Origin: Vicia villosa
Lineage: Eukaryota; Streptophyta; Magnoliopsida; Fabales; Fabaceae
NCBI RefSeq assembly: GCF_029867415.1
Contig: NC_081183.1
Location: forward strand, 55,564,336-55,628,335
Direction: 5' to 3'
DNA: 64,000 nucleotides
This document shows positions 33,519-45,169 of this stretch, one piece after another (the first letter of the stretch is position 1; every line of letters starts with the position of its first letter). Position numbers and translations under genes: made by a program. A model generated the notes under the pieces. It saw only the letters and a list, made by a program, of their open reading frames with translations. It had not been told where the DNA came from and ran no database searches.

Positions 33519-34858
33519 CCACTATCTTTGGATAGACTTAAAACTTTTTCCTTCAGTTCAGAATTTTCCACTTCCAGCTTCTTAGTTTCAAATTCAAACT
33601 ACTTCTTCAGCTTTTTGTATTTGATACTAAGATGAGCCTTGAGTTCCAGAAGCTCTGTTAAACTGGAAACTAACTCTTCTCTAGATAGTTCAGAAAATAC
33701 CTCTTCAGAATCTGATTCTGATGTAGATTCTGATCCATCATCTTCTGTAGCCATCAGCGCAAAGTTGGCTTGTTCTCCTTCAGAGTCTGATTCCGATTCT
33801 GATTCAGAATCATCCCATGTTGCCATAAGACCTTTCTTCTTATGAAACTTCTTTTTGGGATTCTCCTTCTGAAGTTTTGGACACTCGTTCTTGTAATGTC
33901 CAGGCTCATTGCACTCATAGCAGACAGCCTTCTTCTTGTCAGATCTTCTATCACCAGAAGATTCTCCACGTTCAAATCTCTTTGAACTTCTGAAGCCTCT
34001 AAACTTCCTTTGCTTGCTCTTCCAGAGTTGGTTTACCCTTCTGGAGATCATGGACAGTTCATCTTCTTCTTCAGATTCTGATTCTTCAGGATCTTCTTCT
34101 CTAGCCTGAAAAGCGTTAGTACATTTTTTAACATTTGATTTTAACGCAATAGACTTACCTTTCTTCTGAGGCTCGTTTGCATCCAGCTCTATTTCATGGC
34201 TTCTCAAGGCACTGATAAGCTCTTCCAAAGAAACTTCATTCAGATTCTTGGCAATCTTGAATGCAGTCACCATTGAACCCCATCTTCTGGGTAAGCTTCT
34301 GATAATCTTCTTTACATGATCAGCCTTGGTGTAGCCTTTATCTAGAACTCTTAATCCAGCAGTTAGCGTTTGAAATCTTGAGAACATCTTCTCAATGTTT
34401 TCATCATCCTCCATCTTGAAGGCTTCATATTTCTGGATTAGAGCAAGAGCTTTAGTCTCCTTGACTTGAGCATTTCCCACATGGGTCATTTTCAATGACT
34501 CATATATATCATAGGCAGTTTCCTTGTTAGATATCTTCTCATACTCAGCATGAGAGATAGCATTCAGCAAAATAGTCCTACATTTATGATGATTCTTGAA
34601 AAGCTTCTTCTGATCATCATCCATTTCTTGCCTCGTAAGCTTTACGCCACTAGCTTTCACTGGATGTTTGTAACCATCCATCAGAAGATCCCATAGTTCA
34701 CCATCTAGACCAAGAAAGTAACTTTCCAGTTTATCTTTCCAGTATTCAAAGTTTTCACCATCAAATACTGGTGGTCTAGTATAACCATTGATACCATTGT
34801 ATTGCTCAGCAGAGCCAGATGTAGATGCAGGTGGATCTGTTAGAATTTCACCAGCCAT
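33519..34858 (-). pseudogene. gag: E2 gag, truncated at its 3' end by E3b
   Basis: From an ATG at 34858 the minus strand reads MAGEILTDPPASTSG, the N-terminal gag domain (NFEYWKDKLESYFLGL), the CX2CX4HX4C knuckle CYECNEPGHYKNEC, Ser/Glu-rich stretches and the coiled coil. A TAG interrupts at 33599-33601 (Gln in the relatives). Homology continues in frame to 33519, where E3b's LTR begins in the codons for SKDSG. The rest of gag and the start of pol of E2 are absent from the window, consistent with a deletion at the far side of the E3 block. Confidence 0.9.
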
Positions 34859-34930
34859 CTTTTACTGAAGCGTTTTTCTCTTCCTGAATCTTTTCTTAAC
34901 ACGGTTAAGTGCTTGCACCTTAGAACCGGC

Positions 34931-34943
34931 GCTCTGATGCCAA
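34931..34943 (-). other. Primer binding site of E2
   Basis: Minus strand TTGGCATCAGAGC, one base from the LTR end; the same single-mismatch initiator-Met site as E1 and E3b. Confidence 0.75.
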
Positions 34944-34944
34944 T

Positions 34945-36137
34945 TGAAGGATAGAAAAACACTTAGAAAGGGGGGGTTTGAATAAGTGTAGTCTAAAAAC
35001 TTGAACGATAAAAACAAATTGCACAGTTATTTTTATCCTGGTTCGTTGTTAACTAAACTACTCCAGTCCACCCCCACGGAGTGATTTACCTCACCTGAGG
35101 ATTTAATCCACTAATCGTAACAGATTACAATGGTTTTCCACTTAGCCCACGACTAAGTCTTCTAGAGTATCCTGATCACAACCTGATCACTCTAGGAACA
35201 AATGCTTAGACACAAGCTAAGACTTTCTTAGAGTATCCTGACCACCACGTGATCACTCTAATTACAACTGCTTAGACTTCCTAGAGTATCCTGATCAACA
35301 CTTGATCACTCTAGTTACTTACAAATTAATGTAATCAATTCTAAGAGTATTACAAATGCTTCTGAAAATCTATAATCACAACAGTGATATTTCTCTTAAC
35401 GTTTAAGCTTAATCTCACTAATATATTACAACAGCAATGTAGTGAGCTTTGATGAAGATGAAGTTTCTGAGCTTTGAGTTTGAACAGCGTTTCAGCAAGT
35501 TAATTTTTAGCAAATCGTCAACCTTGCTTCTCATCAGAACTTCATATTTATAGGCACTTGAGAAGATGACCGTTGGGAGCATTTAATGCTTTGCGTGTTC
35601 CGTACAACATTGCATTTAATGTTTCACGCTTTTGTCAACTACCTCGAGCCTTGTTCACGCTGTGTCTACTGACGTTGCCTTTAATAGCTTCCAACGTTCC
35701 TTTTGTCAGTCAGCGTAGCCTGCCACCTGTACTTTCTTCTGATCTGATGTTTGTGTATACAACGTTTGAATATCATCAGAGTCAAACAGCTTGGTGCATA
35801 ACATCTTCTTGTCTTCTGACCTTAAAGTGCTTCTGAGCGTGATACCATGAGAACTTCAGTGCTTCTGCTTCTGATCTCAAGTTCTTCTGATGCTTCCATA
35901 GACCCATGTTCTGATTCTGCCTTGACCATCTTCTGATGTCTTGCCAGACCATGTTCTGATGTTGCATGCTGAACCTTCTGAGACAAAGCTTCTGAGCGTT
36001 GATTTGTGCATACTCTTTATATATTTCCTGAAAAGGAAATTGCAATGTATTAGAGTACCACATTATCTCACACAAAATTCATATCCTTGTTATCATCAAA
36101 ACTAAGAATATTGATCAGAACAAATCTTGTTCTAACA
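34945..36137 (-). repeat. E2 5' LTR
   Basis: Plus-strand ends TGAAGGATAG and GTTCTAACA. It lacks ~18 bp (one acacaagctaagactt stretch) present in E2's other LTR near 13185. Confidence 0.9.
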
Positions 36138-36142
36138 GAAGC
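36138..36142 (+). repeat. Target-site duplication of E2, right copy
   Basis: GAAGC directly after the E2 terminus; matches 12853-12857. Confidence 0.9.
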
Positions 36143-36821
36143 TGCTCCACGGCCTCGTGGAATTCTGAGAAGTTATGAAGATTTCTGGTTTGCTCATCTC
36201 GAAGGAAGATATACCTTGGAAGAGAAGCAATTTGTGGATGAATTGGAAGAAGCAAGACTGGCTGCTGCATTGGAAGCTAACCCTTGCAGGGCGATTGTGG
36301 TCTGGATACCTCAATATCCTGTTCTACTTGGGGATTTCAAAACTCTCTTTGACTTTTTGAGGGAAAACCCTTCTAAGAAAGACCCAAGCTTGGTCATTCC
36401 AGAAGTTGTTGACCCACCAGAAGTTGAAGGTCCTTCTGCCCCCAGGAATCTAGCTGCCATTCTTCAGGCACTTGAGAATGGAGATTCTGAGATTCCAGCT
36501 GCAGAATATGAAGATGTTTCTATGCAAGAAGCAGATGTAGAAGATCATGTTGCTGAATCAGTTCCTGTTGAGGAAATCCCTGCAAATGATCTATCAATGG
36601 AAGCTACATATCACAATGCCATCCCGTTGGATAGAAGCTGTGAAGCTTCTTCTGATGAACCTTCCCGTCTTGCAAGGACCCTGGAAGTTCTTCAGAAGAA
36701 CTAGGATGAGCAAAGCTCAGTCAATGCTGAGTTTAGAGCTTTCATAGAGAAGCAGAATGAGCACAACAATGGGGTTCAAGAGATGCTGGCCAAGATCTTG
36801 TCGAAGCTAGGGTCATCTTAG
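36143..36821 (+). pseudogene. E1 third ORF (long form), 3' part
   Basis: Continues the codon broken at 12857. The frame reads on through APRPRGILRSYEDFWFAHLEG, RAIVVWIPQYPVLLGDFKTL, PPEVEGPSAPRNLAAILQAL, an acidic Ala/Glu/Val stretch and SRLARTLEVLQKN, then a TAG at 36702-36704 and a further 38 in-frame codons ending LAKILSKLGSS before TAG at 36819-36821. The C-terminal ~200 residues are the part shared with E2's short ORF3 and with E4's ORF3 at 52999-53997. With the 5' part, the ancestral protein was roughly 930 residues. ORFs starting inside the LTR at 36087 are artefacts of the junction. Confidence 0.8.
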
Positions 36822-37915
36822 ATTGAGTCTTAGTTGTTTTGTTTTTGCTTTTGCTGCATCTGTTTTGTGCATCTTCTCTTCCTTATCTTCTTGTACTTCT
36901 GTACTTCTGTCTTTTTGAGCTTCAATGAAAATTATCTTTTTCTTCCATGTGTTTCCTTTTGTTTTTCATCTGAATCTTTTATGTTTTTGATGCTATGACA
37001 AAAAGGGGGAGAAATATGTGATAAATGATTTGTTTTAATCAGTTGCTTTACTAACAGAACTTGCAAAGTTCTATGCTTTAAGTTGTGTTGTTGCAGGAAC
37101 TGAAGATCCTTTTAAAAGATCAACATAAGAAGCAACAAGATGAGGAAAAACAATTCTATAGAGAATCAAGCTCTTGGATTCTTGAAGCAAGCTGAGTGCT
37201 ATGAAGCTTCAGAATCAGAAGCAAGAAGGAAAAATGTTCAGATATTCTGATGATAGAATATGCTCTGAAACATTATGTATATTTGTTCTGATACATATCA
37301 TATGGCTCTGATACATATTATGTGTTATGAAACATACTCTATGTTCTGACTCATTCATGCTGACTTTTGTCGTTCAATTTTGTTCTGTAACATTTCAGGA
37401 TGTAGAGATGCTCTGATGATGCTCTGGTACATTCAACAATGTTCTGATACAATCTAGCATGAAGTGATGTAAGAAGAAATTCAAGCTCTGAAGCTATCCT
37501 AATGGAAGCAGGAATCAGAAGCTGTGAATGTTCTGAAGATCAAAGAAATTCAAGTTCTGAAGCTGTCCGATGGAAGCAGGAATCAGAAGCTGTGAATGTT
37601 CTGAAGATCTAAAGAAATTCAACGTTCTGAAGCTGTCCTATGGAAGCAAGAATCAGAAGTCGTGAATGTTCTGAAGATTAAGCATATGTGAACGTCACTA
37701 CTGAAATACTCAGGGAAGTCTTTTATTTATAAAATTCTTCTAGTATTAATTTCAGGGGGAGATTATTCATCTTAGGGGGAGATTGTTGATCTCAGGGGGA
37801 TACATATTCACATGCTTATGCTATAGCTGTGAAATTGTCTTTAGCTGTCTGCTCTTTCTGATCGCAAATTCATATCATTTATATATGTTTTTGTCATCAT
37901 AAAAAAGGGGGAGAT
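36822..37915 (+). other. E1 3' untranslated region and PPT
   Basis: A g-rich tract near 37002-37014, about three ~70-bp repeats at 37477-37680, cagggggaga-type tracts at about 37753-37800, and the PPT AAAAAGGGGGAGAT at 37902-37915 before the LTR. No ORF. Confidence 0.78.
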
Positions 37916-39116
37916 TGTTAGAACAAGATTTGTTCTGATCAATATTCTTAGTTTTGATGAAAACAAGGATATGAATTTTGTGTGAGATAATGTGGTACTC
38001 TAATACATTGCAATTTCCCTTTCAGGAAATATATAAGGAGTATGCACAAATCAGCGCTCAGAAGCTTTGACTCAGAAGGTTCAGCATGCAACATCAGAAC
38101 ATGGTCTGGCAAGACATCAGAAGATGGTCAAGGCAGAATCAGAACATGGGTCTATGGAAGCATCAGAAGAACTTGAGTTCAGAAGCAGAAGCACTGAAGT
38201 TCTCATGGTATCACGCTCAGAAGCACTTTAAGGTCAGAAGACAAGAAGATGCTATGCACCAAGCTGTTTGACTCTGATGATATTCAAACGTTGTATACAC
38301 AAACATCAGATCAGAAGCAAGTACAGGTGGCAGGCTACGCTGACTTACAAAAGGAACGTTAGAAGCTATTAAAGGCAACGTCAGTAGACACAGCGTGAAC
38401 AAGGCTCGACGTAGTTGACAAAAGCGTGAAACATTAAATGCAATGCTGTACGGAATACGCAACGCATTAAATACTCCCAACGGTCATCTTCTCAAGTGCC
38501 TATAAGTATGAAGTTCTGATGAGAAGCAAGGTTGACGATTGCTGTGAATATTAACTTGCTGAAACGCTGTTCAAATCAAAGCTCTCAAACATCATCTTCA
38601 TCAAAGCTCACTACATTGCTGTTGTAATATATTAGTGAGATTAAGCTTAAACTTCAAGAGAAATATCACTGTTGTGATTATAGCTTTTCAGAAGCATTGT
38701 AAAACTCTTATTTGATTACATTAATTTGTAAGTAACTAGAGTGATCAAGTGTTGATCAGGAAACTCTAGGAAGTCTTAGCTTGTGTCTAAGCAGTTGTAA
38801 TTAGAGTGATCACGTGGTGGTCAGGATACTCTAAGAAAGTCTTAGCTTGTGTCTAAGCAATTGTTCCTAGAGTGATCAGGTTGTGATCAGGATACTCTAG
38901 AAGACTTAGTCGTGGGCTAAGTGGAAAACCATTGTGATTTGTTGCGATTAGTGGATTAAATCCTCAAGTGAGGTAAATCACTCCGTGGGGGTGGACTGGA
39001 GTAGTTTAGTTAACAACAAACCAGGATAAAAATAATTGTGCAAATTGTTTTTATCGTTCAAGTTTTTAAACTACACTTATTCAAACCCCCCTTTCTAAGT
39101 GTTTTTCTATCCTTCA
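37916..39116 (+). repeat. E1 3' LTR
   Basis: TGTTAGAACAAG ... TATCCTTCA, ending exactly at the N gap. Pairs with 5661-6862 by shared variants such as ttgatcaggaaactctagg. Confidence 0.9.
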
Positions 39117-39216
39117 NNNNNNNNNNNNNNNNNNNNNNNNNNNNNNNNNNNNNNNNNNNNNNNNNNNNNNNNNNNNNNNNNNNNNNNNNNNNNNNNNNNN
39201 NNNNNNNNNNNNNNNN
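39117..39216. other. Assembly gap (100 N)
   Basis: Exactly 100 N, typical of a placeholder of unknown true size. It hides E1's right flank and the left edge of the satellite array. Confidence 1.
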
Positions 39217-39546
39217 TTCAATTAAATAAGTAGAACCTTCCTTTAAGGATTCTTGAATCTGTGTGATAAGTCTTTTCTTCACTGTAGCCTGAATCTTTCC
39301 ATACTACAATGAAAAAAAAGATGAAAATACAAATACAAAATCAATATAGATTGTAAATATTATTATGAAATTAAAAATGTAAAATATTTATACCTTTTCG
39401 ACAAGTAGAATCATCTCCAAACTATTTGTTCCAGATGGATTTTTGAATTCAGGTTGAGTCCACATACGAATGATTCTAACCTTCAAATTCCAGTCAATCT
39501 TTCCAGCGTGAATGTTATCAATGAAAGTAATTATCGGAAGTGCCAT
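39217..39546 (-). pseudogene. RPA-like mini-gene, copy 1, cut by the gap
   Basis: Exon 1 (39394-39546) is open from ATG (MALPIITFIDNIHAGKIDW) to ILLVEK with a GT donor. Exon 2 is present only from its acceptor at 39303 to the gap, so completeness cannot be judged. Confidence 0.7.
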
Positions 39547-40131
39547 TGAATAAACAATGGAAAAGAAAGCTAAATATTGGAGAGATGAATTTATACCAAT
39601 TTGGTGGCGGAGAACTGAATTTATACCAATTCGGTGGAGGAGTTACGCATGAATAAAATGAGATTGTGATTTGGAACATGGGTTTACGATTTATAAAAAA
39701 CGTGGGTTTAGAATTTGGATGCGGGGTTTTTAAACCGTATCAAAGAATGTGGGTTTGTGATTTAGAAAATAAGAATGTATGGTTAGTTGACCGGGTAATA
39801 AGACATGGGTTTGAATTAATACGTTGGCGAAATAAGTAGTTTTTTTAGGATTTATTTTATTCAATATATTTAATATTTAATAATAATTAGTGTGTTTAAT
39901 CGGGTTAAATCAACAAAAAAGTAGGAAACAATGAAAGTAGTTTTTTAAGGGTTTATTTCATTTAACATATTTAATAAATTAATAATTAGTAATGAAACGT
40001 TAGGGGAATGAAATTAATTTGAGAAAATAATATATACCATAAATTAAATTATGTAATTTAATATAATGATAAGCTATTATTAAATCTTACTCTAAATCCT
40101 CAAGAACAATGTCAATCAGCTTGTAGGTTTT

Positions 40132-40816
40132 TCAATTCTTTAGAGTTTGTTTGATGTTGTCCTTTTCCACAAAATGTGCAATTACATCTGTTAAATTTAA
40201 GAAAAAAATTACATTTAAATTGGGCCAAATAAATTATAAAATTTGTTTTTGTAAATTCATAAGTAAATGTGAATGTAAATATAAAATAATATAACATAAT
40301 ATATATACCAAGTAATTTATCACCCTTTGTAGCTGAGAGGATATATGAAAAAGCAACAAAATCAAAATGATTTGTTGGAATTTCATTCGCAACTACGTTA
40401 CTGCACTTTGTAGCTCCCATAAAGTTCAATTTGAACTTGTGTGTTGCTAGTTTGAATTTCATTTCATTTCTGGCAACTAAGAGAGTTTCAATTAAATAAG
40501 TAGAACCTTCCTTTAAGGATTCTTGAATCTGTGTGATAAGTCTTTTCTTCACTGTAGCCTGAATCTTTCCATACTACAATGAAAAAAAAGATGAAAATAC
40601 AAATACAAAATCAATATAGATTATAAAGATTATTATGAAATTAAAAATGTAAAATATTTATGCCTTTTCGACAAGTAGAATCATCTCCAAACTGTTTGTT
40701 CCAGATGGATTTTTGAATTCAGGTTGAGTCCACATACGAATGATTCTAACCTTCAAATTCCAGTCAATCTTTCCAGCATGAATGTTATCAATGAAAGTAA
40801 TTATCGGAAGTGCCAT
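40132..40816 (-). CDS. RPA-like mini-gene, copy 2 (open; GC donor)
   Basis: Exons 40664-40816 (ATG at 40816), 40309-40573 and 40132-40187 (TGA). All exons are open and in phase (153 + 265 + 56 nt). The first intron's donor is GC instead of GT, a rarer but usable plant donor; the second intron is GT-AG. The predicted protein of about 157 aa reads as a single OB-fold: DNIHAGKIDWNLKVRIIRMW, SLEMILLVEK, YGKIQATVKKRLI, KEGSTYLIE, THKFKLNFMGAT and FDFVAFSYIL. In plant RPA70-like proteins this is the first DNA-binding domain (the DUF223 type). It differs from copy 5 by a few residues. Expression is unknown. Confidence 0.6.
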
Positions 40817-41401
40817 TGAATAAACAATGGAAAAGAAAGCTAAATATTGGAGAGATGAATTTATACCAATTTGGTGGCGGAGAACTGAATTTATACCAAT
40901 TCGGTGGAGGAGTTACGCATGAATAAAATGAGATTGTGATTTGGAACATGGGTTTACGATTTATAAAAAATGTGGGTTTAGAATTTGGATGTGGGGTTTT
41001 TAAACCGTATCAAAGAATGTGGGTTTGTGATTTAGAAAATAAGAATGTATGGTTAGTTGATCGGGTAATGAAACCTGGGTTTGAATTAATACGTTGGTGA
41101 AATAAGTAGTTTTTTTAGGATTTATTTTATTCAATATATTTAATATTTAATAATAATTAGTGTGTTTAATCGGGTTAAATCAACTAAAAAGTAGGAAAGA
41201 ATGAAATTAGTTTTTTTAGGGTTTATTTCATTTAATATATTTAATAAATTAATAATCTGTAATGAAACGTGGGGGGAATGAAATTAGTTTGAGAAAATAA
41301 TATAAACCATAAATTAAATTATGTAATTTAATATAATGATAAGATATTATTAAATTTTACTCTAAATCCTCAAGAACAATGTTAATCAGCTTATAGGTTT
41401 T

Positions 41402-42078
41402 TCAATTCTTTGGAGTTTGTTTGATTTTGTCCTTTTCCACAAAATGTGCAATTACATCTGTTAAATTTAAGAAAAAAATTACATATAAATTGAGCCAAAT
41501 AAATTATAAAATTTGTTTTTGTAAATTCATAAATAAATGTGAATGTAAATATAAAATAATATAACATAATATATATACCAAGTAATTTATCACCCTTTGT
41601 AGTTGAGAGGATATATGAAAAAGCAACAAAATCAAAATGATTTGTTGGAATTTCATTCGCAACTATGTCACTGCACTTTGTAGCTCCCATAAAGCTCAAT
41701 TTGAACTTGTGTGTTGATGGTTTGAATTTCATTTCTGGCCACTAAGACAGTTTCAATTATATAAGTAGAACCTTCCTTTAAGGATTCTTGAATCTGTGTG
41801 ATTAGTCTTTTCTTCACTGTAGCCTGAGTCTTTCCATACTACAATGAAAAAAGATGAAAATACAAATTCAAAATCAATATAGATTGTAAATATTTTATGA
41901 AATTAAAAATGTAAAGTATTTATACCTTTTCGTCAAGTAGAATCATCTCCAAACTATCTGGTCCAGATGGATTTTTGAATTCAGGTTGAGTCCACATACG
42001 AATGATTCGAACCTTCAAATTCCAGTCAATCTTTCCAGCGTGAATGTTATCAATGAAAGTGATTATAGGAAATGCCAT
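41402..42078 (-). pseudogene. RPA-like mini-gene, copy 3 (frameshifted)
   Basis: Exon 1 41926-42078 is open, with LLDEK as in typical RPA70. Exon 2 (41579-41838) lost 5 nt in the RNEMKF codons, shifting the frame. Exon 3 is 41402-41457. Only one upstream TATA-like box remains. Confidence 0.7.
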
Positions 42079-42633
42079 TGAATAAACTATGGAAAAGAAA
42101 GCTGAATATTGGAGAGATGAATTTATACCAATTTTGTGGAGGAGTTACGCATGAATAAAATGAGATTGTGATTTGGAACATGGGTTTATGATTTATAAAA
42201 AACGTGGGTTTAGAATTTGGATGTGGGGTTTTGAAACCGTATCAAAGAATGTGGGTTTGTGATTTAGAAAATAAGAATGTATGGTTAGTTGACTTGGTAA
42301 TGAAACATGGGTTTGAATTAATACGTTGGCGAAATAAGTAATTTTTTTAGGATTTATTTTATTCAATATATTTAATATTTAATAATAATTAGTGTGTTTA
42401 ATCGGGTTAAATCAACAAAAAAGTAGGAAACAATGAAAGTAGTTTTTTAAGGGTTTATTTCATTTAATATATTTAATAAATTAATAATTAGTAATGAAAC
42501 GTGAGGGGAATGAAATTAGTTTGAGAAAATAATATATACCATAAGTTAAATTATGTAATTTAATATAACGATAAGCTATTATTAAATCTTACTCTAAATC
42601 CTCAAGAACAATGTTAATCAGCTTGTAGGTTTT

Positions 42634-43317
42634 TCAATTCTTTGGAGTTTGTTTGATGTTGTCCTTTTCCACAAAATGTGCAATTACATCTGTTAAATTC
42701 AAGAAAAAAATTACATATAAATTGGGCCAAATAAATTATAAAATTTGTTTTTGTAAATTCATAAATAAATGTGAATGTAAATATAAAATAATATAACATA
42801 ATATATATACCAAGTAATTTATCACCCTTTGTAGCTGAGAGGATATATGAAAAAGCAACAAAATCAAAATGATTTGTTGGAATTTAATTCGCAACTATGT
42901 TACTGCACTTTATAGCTCCCATAAAGTTCAATTTGAACTTGTGTGTTGCTAGTTTGAATTTCATTTCATTTCTGGCACCTAAGAGAGTTTCAATTAAATA
43001 AGTAGAACCTTCCTTTAAGGATTCTTGAATCTGTGTGATAAGTCTTTTCTTCACTGTAGCCTGAATCTTTCCATACTACAATGAAAAAAAGATGAAAATA
43101 CAAATACAAAATCAATATAGATTGTAAATATTATTATGAAATTAAAAATGTAAAATATTTATACCTTTTCGACAAGTAGAATCATCTCCAAACTGTTTGT
43201 TCCAGATGGATTTTTGAATTCAGGTTGAGTCCACATACGAATGATTCGAACCTTCAAATTCCAATCAATCTTTCCAGTGTGAATGTTATCAATGAAAGTA
43301 ATTATCGGAAGTGCCAA
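42634..43317 (-). pseudogene. RPA-like mini-gene, copy 4 (no start, stop in exon 2)
   Basis: Exons 43165-43317, 42811-43075 and 42634-42689. The start codon position reads TTG, and a TAA replaces a Glu codon in exon 2 (near 42890). Splice sites remain. Confidence 0.7.
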
Positions 43318-43902
43318 TGAATAAACAATGGAAAAGAAAGCTAAATATTGGAGAGATGAATTTATACCAATTTGGTGGCGGAGAACTGAATTTATACCAA
43401 TTTGGTGGAGGAGTTACGTATGAATAAAATGAGACTGTGATTTGGAACATGGGTTTATGATTTATAAAAAACGTGGGTTTAAAATTTGGATGTGGGGTTT
43501 TGAAACCGTATCAAAGAATGTGGGTTTGTGATTTAGAAAATAAGAATGTATGGTTAGTTGACCTGGTAATGAAACATGGGTTTGAATTAATACGTTGCTG
43601 AAATAAGTAGTTTTTTTAGGATTTATTTTATTCAATATATTTAATATTTAATAATAATTAGTGTGTTTAATCGGGTTAAATCAACTAAAAAGTAGGAAAC
43701 AACGAAAGTGGTTTTTTTAGGGTTTATTTCATTTAATATATTTAACAAATGAATAATTATTAATGAAACGTGGGGGGAATGAAATTAGTTTGAGAAAATA
43801 ATATAAACCATAAATTAAATTATGTAATTTAATATAATGATAAGCTATTATTAAATCTTACTCTAAATCCTCAAGAACAATGTTAATCAGCTTGTAGGTT
43901 TT

Positions 43903-44584
43903 TCAATTCTTTGGAGTTTGTTTGATGTTGTCCTTTTCCATAAAATGTGCAATTACATCTGTTAAATTTAAGAAAAAAATTACATATAAATTGGGCCAAA
44001 TAAATTATAAAATTTGTTTTTGTAAATTCATAAATAAATGTGAATGTAAATATAAAATAATAAAACATAATATATATACCAAGTAATTTATCACCCTTTG
44101 TAGCTGAGAGGATATATGAAAAAGCAACAAAATAAAAATGATTTGTTGGAATTTCATTCACAACTATGTTACTGCACTTTGTAGCTCCCATAAAGTTCAA
44201 TTTGAACTTGTGTGTTGCTGGTTTGAATTTCATTTCATTTCTGGCAACTAAGACAGTTTCAATTATATAAGTAGAACCTTCCTTTAAGGATTCTTGAATC
44301 TGTGTGATAAGTCTTTTCTTCACTGTAGCCTGAATCTTTCCATACTACAATAAAAAAAGATGAAAATACAAATACAAAATCAATATAGATTGTAAATATT
44401 TTATGAAATTTAAAACGTAAAGTATTTATACCTTTTCGTCAAGTAGAATCATCTCCAAACTATCTGGTCCAGATGGATTTTTGAATTCAGGTTGAGTCCA
44501 CATACGGATGATTCGAACCTTCAAATTCCAGTCAATCTTTCCAGCGTGAATGTTATCAATAAAAGTAATTATAGGAAGTGCCAT
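43903..44584 (-). CDS. RPA-like mini-gene, copy 5 (intact spliced model)
   Basis: Exon 1 44432-44584 (51 codons from ATG), GT-AG intron, exon 2 44080-44344, GT-AG intron, exon 3 43903-43958 ending TGA: 474 nt, 157 aa. The protein opens MALPIITFIDNIHAGKID and carries NLKVRIIRMWTQPEFKNPSG, LEMILLDEK, YGKIQATVKKRLITQIQESL, KEGSTYIIE, THKFKLNFMGATKCS and FVAFSYILSATKGDKLL, then DVIAHF. This order matches DNA-binding domain A of plant replication protein A 70-kDa subunits as I know them, a single-stranded-DNA-binding OB-fold; the other two OB-folds and the zinc domain of RPA70 are absent. Two TATAAAT boxes lie about 40 and 75 bp upstream of the ATG. Whether it is expressed, or only the coding relic of a satellite, cannot be told from sequence. 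Confidence 0.65.
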
Positions 44585-45169
44585 TGAATAAACTATGGAA
44601 AAGAAAGCTGAATATTGGAGAGATGGATTTATACCAATTTGGTGGCGGAGAACTGAATTTATACCAATTTGGTGGAGGAGTTACGGATGAATAAAATGAG
44701 ATTGTGATTTGGAACATGGGTTTATGATTTATAAAAAACGTGGGTTTAGAATTTGGATGTGGGGTTTTTAAACCGTATCAAAGAATGTGGGTTTGTGATT
44801 TAGAAAATAAGAAGGTATGGTTAGTTGACCTGGTACTGAAACATGGGTTTGAATTAATACGTTGGTGAAATAAGTAGTTTTTTTAGGATTTATTTTATTC
44901 AATATATTTAATATTTAATAACAATTAGTGTGTTTAATTGGGTTAAATCAACTAAAAAGTAGGAAACAATGAAAGTAGTTTTTTAAGGGTTTATGTCATT
45001 TAATATATTTAATAAATTTATAATTAGTAATGAAACCTGAGGGGAATGAAATTAGTTTGAGAAAATAACATAAACCATAAATTAAATTATGTAATTTAAT
45101 ATAATGATAAGCTATTATTAAATCTTACTCTAAATCCTCAAGAACAATGTTAATCAACTTGTAGGTTTT

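Larger units (their letters stand above)
12858..36137 (-). mobile_element. E2: SIRE-type retrotransposon nested in E1, itself interrupted
   Basis: A minus-strand element. Its 5' LTR is 34945-36137, PBS 34931-34943 and gag 33519-34858; its pol 3' half is 16840-19082, third ORF 15143-16372, PPT about 14062-14075 and 3' LTR 12858-14061. The two LTRs resemble each other more than the E3 LTRs, apart from an ~18-bp loss in the 5' LTR near 35274. Perfect GAAGC duplications flank it, and E1's ORF3 frame resumes across it. Plus-strand E3 sequence (19083-33518) lies between its gag and pol. The section from late gag through protease to the pre-integrase domain is missing, so the E3 insertion was followed by a deletion. 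Confidence 0.88.
5661..39116 (+). mobile_element. E1: SIRE/Maximus-type Ty1/copia retrotransposon, split by nested E2
   Basis: LTRs at 5661-6862 and 37916-39116 match each other closely by eye, including 3' ends ...tttttctatccttca. Its own sequence is about 10.2 kb; the rest (12858-36137 plus a 5-bp duplication) is E2 and its contents. Order: LTR, PBS, gag, protease, integrase, third ORF, polypurine tract, LTR. RT and RNase H are deleted, because pol homology stops near 10330 and pol-ORF3 spacer sequence follows. Every ORF carries stops or shifts, so E1 is dead. The left flank is AAGAT (5656-5660); the right flank is lost in the N gap, so its target-site duplication cannot be tested. Confidence 0.9.

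Noticed and set aside
40112..40552. 146-aa single-exon ORF (and equivalents at 43883-44323, 50220-50660)
   Set aside because: It reads exon 2 straight into the second intron (the IMLYYFIFTFTF part is intron); the spliced model with GT-AG sites fits RPA better.
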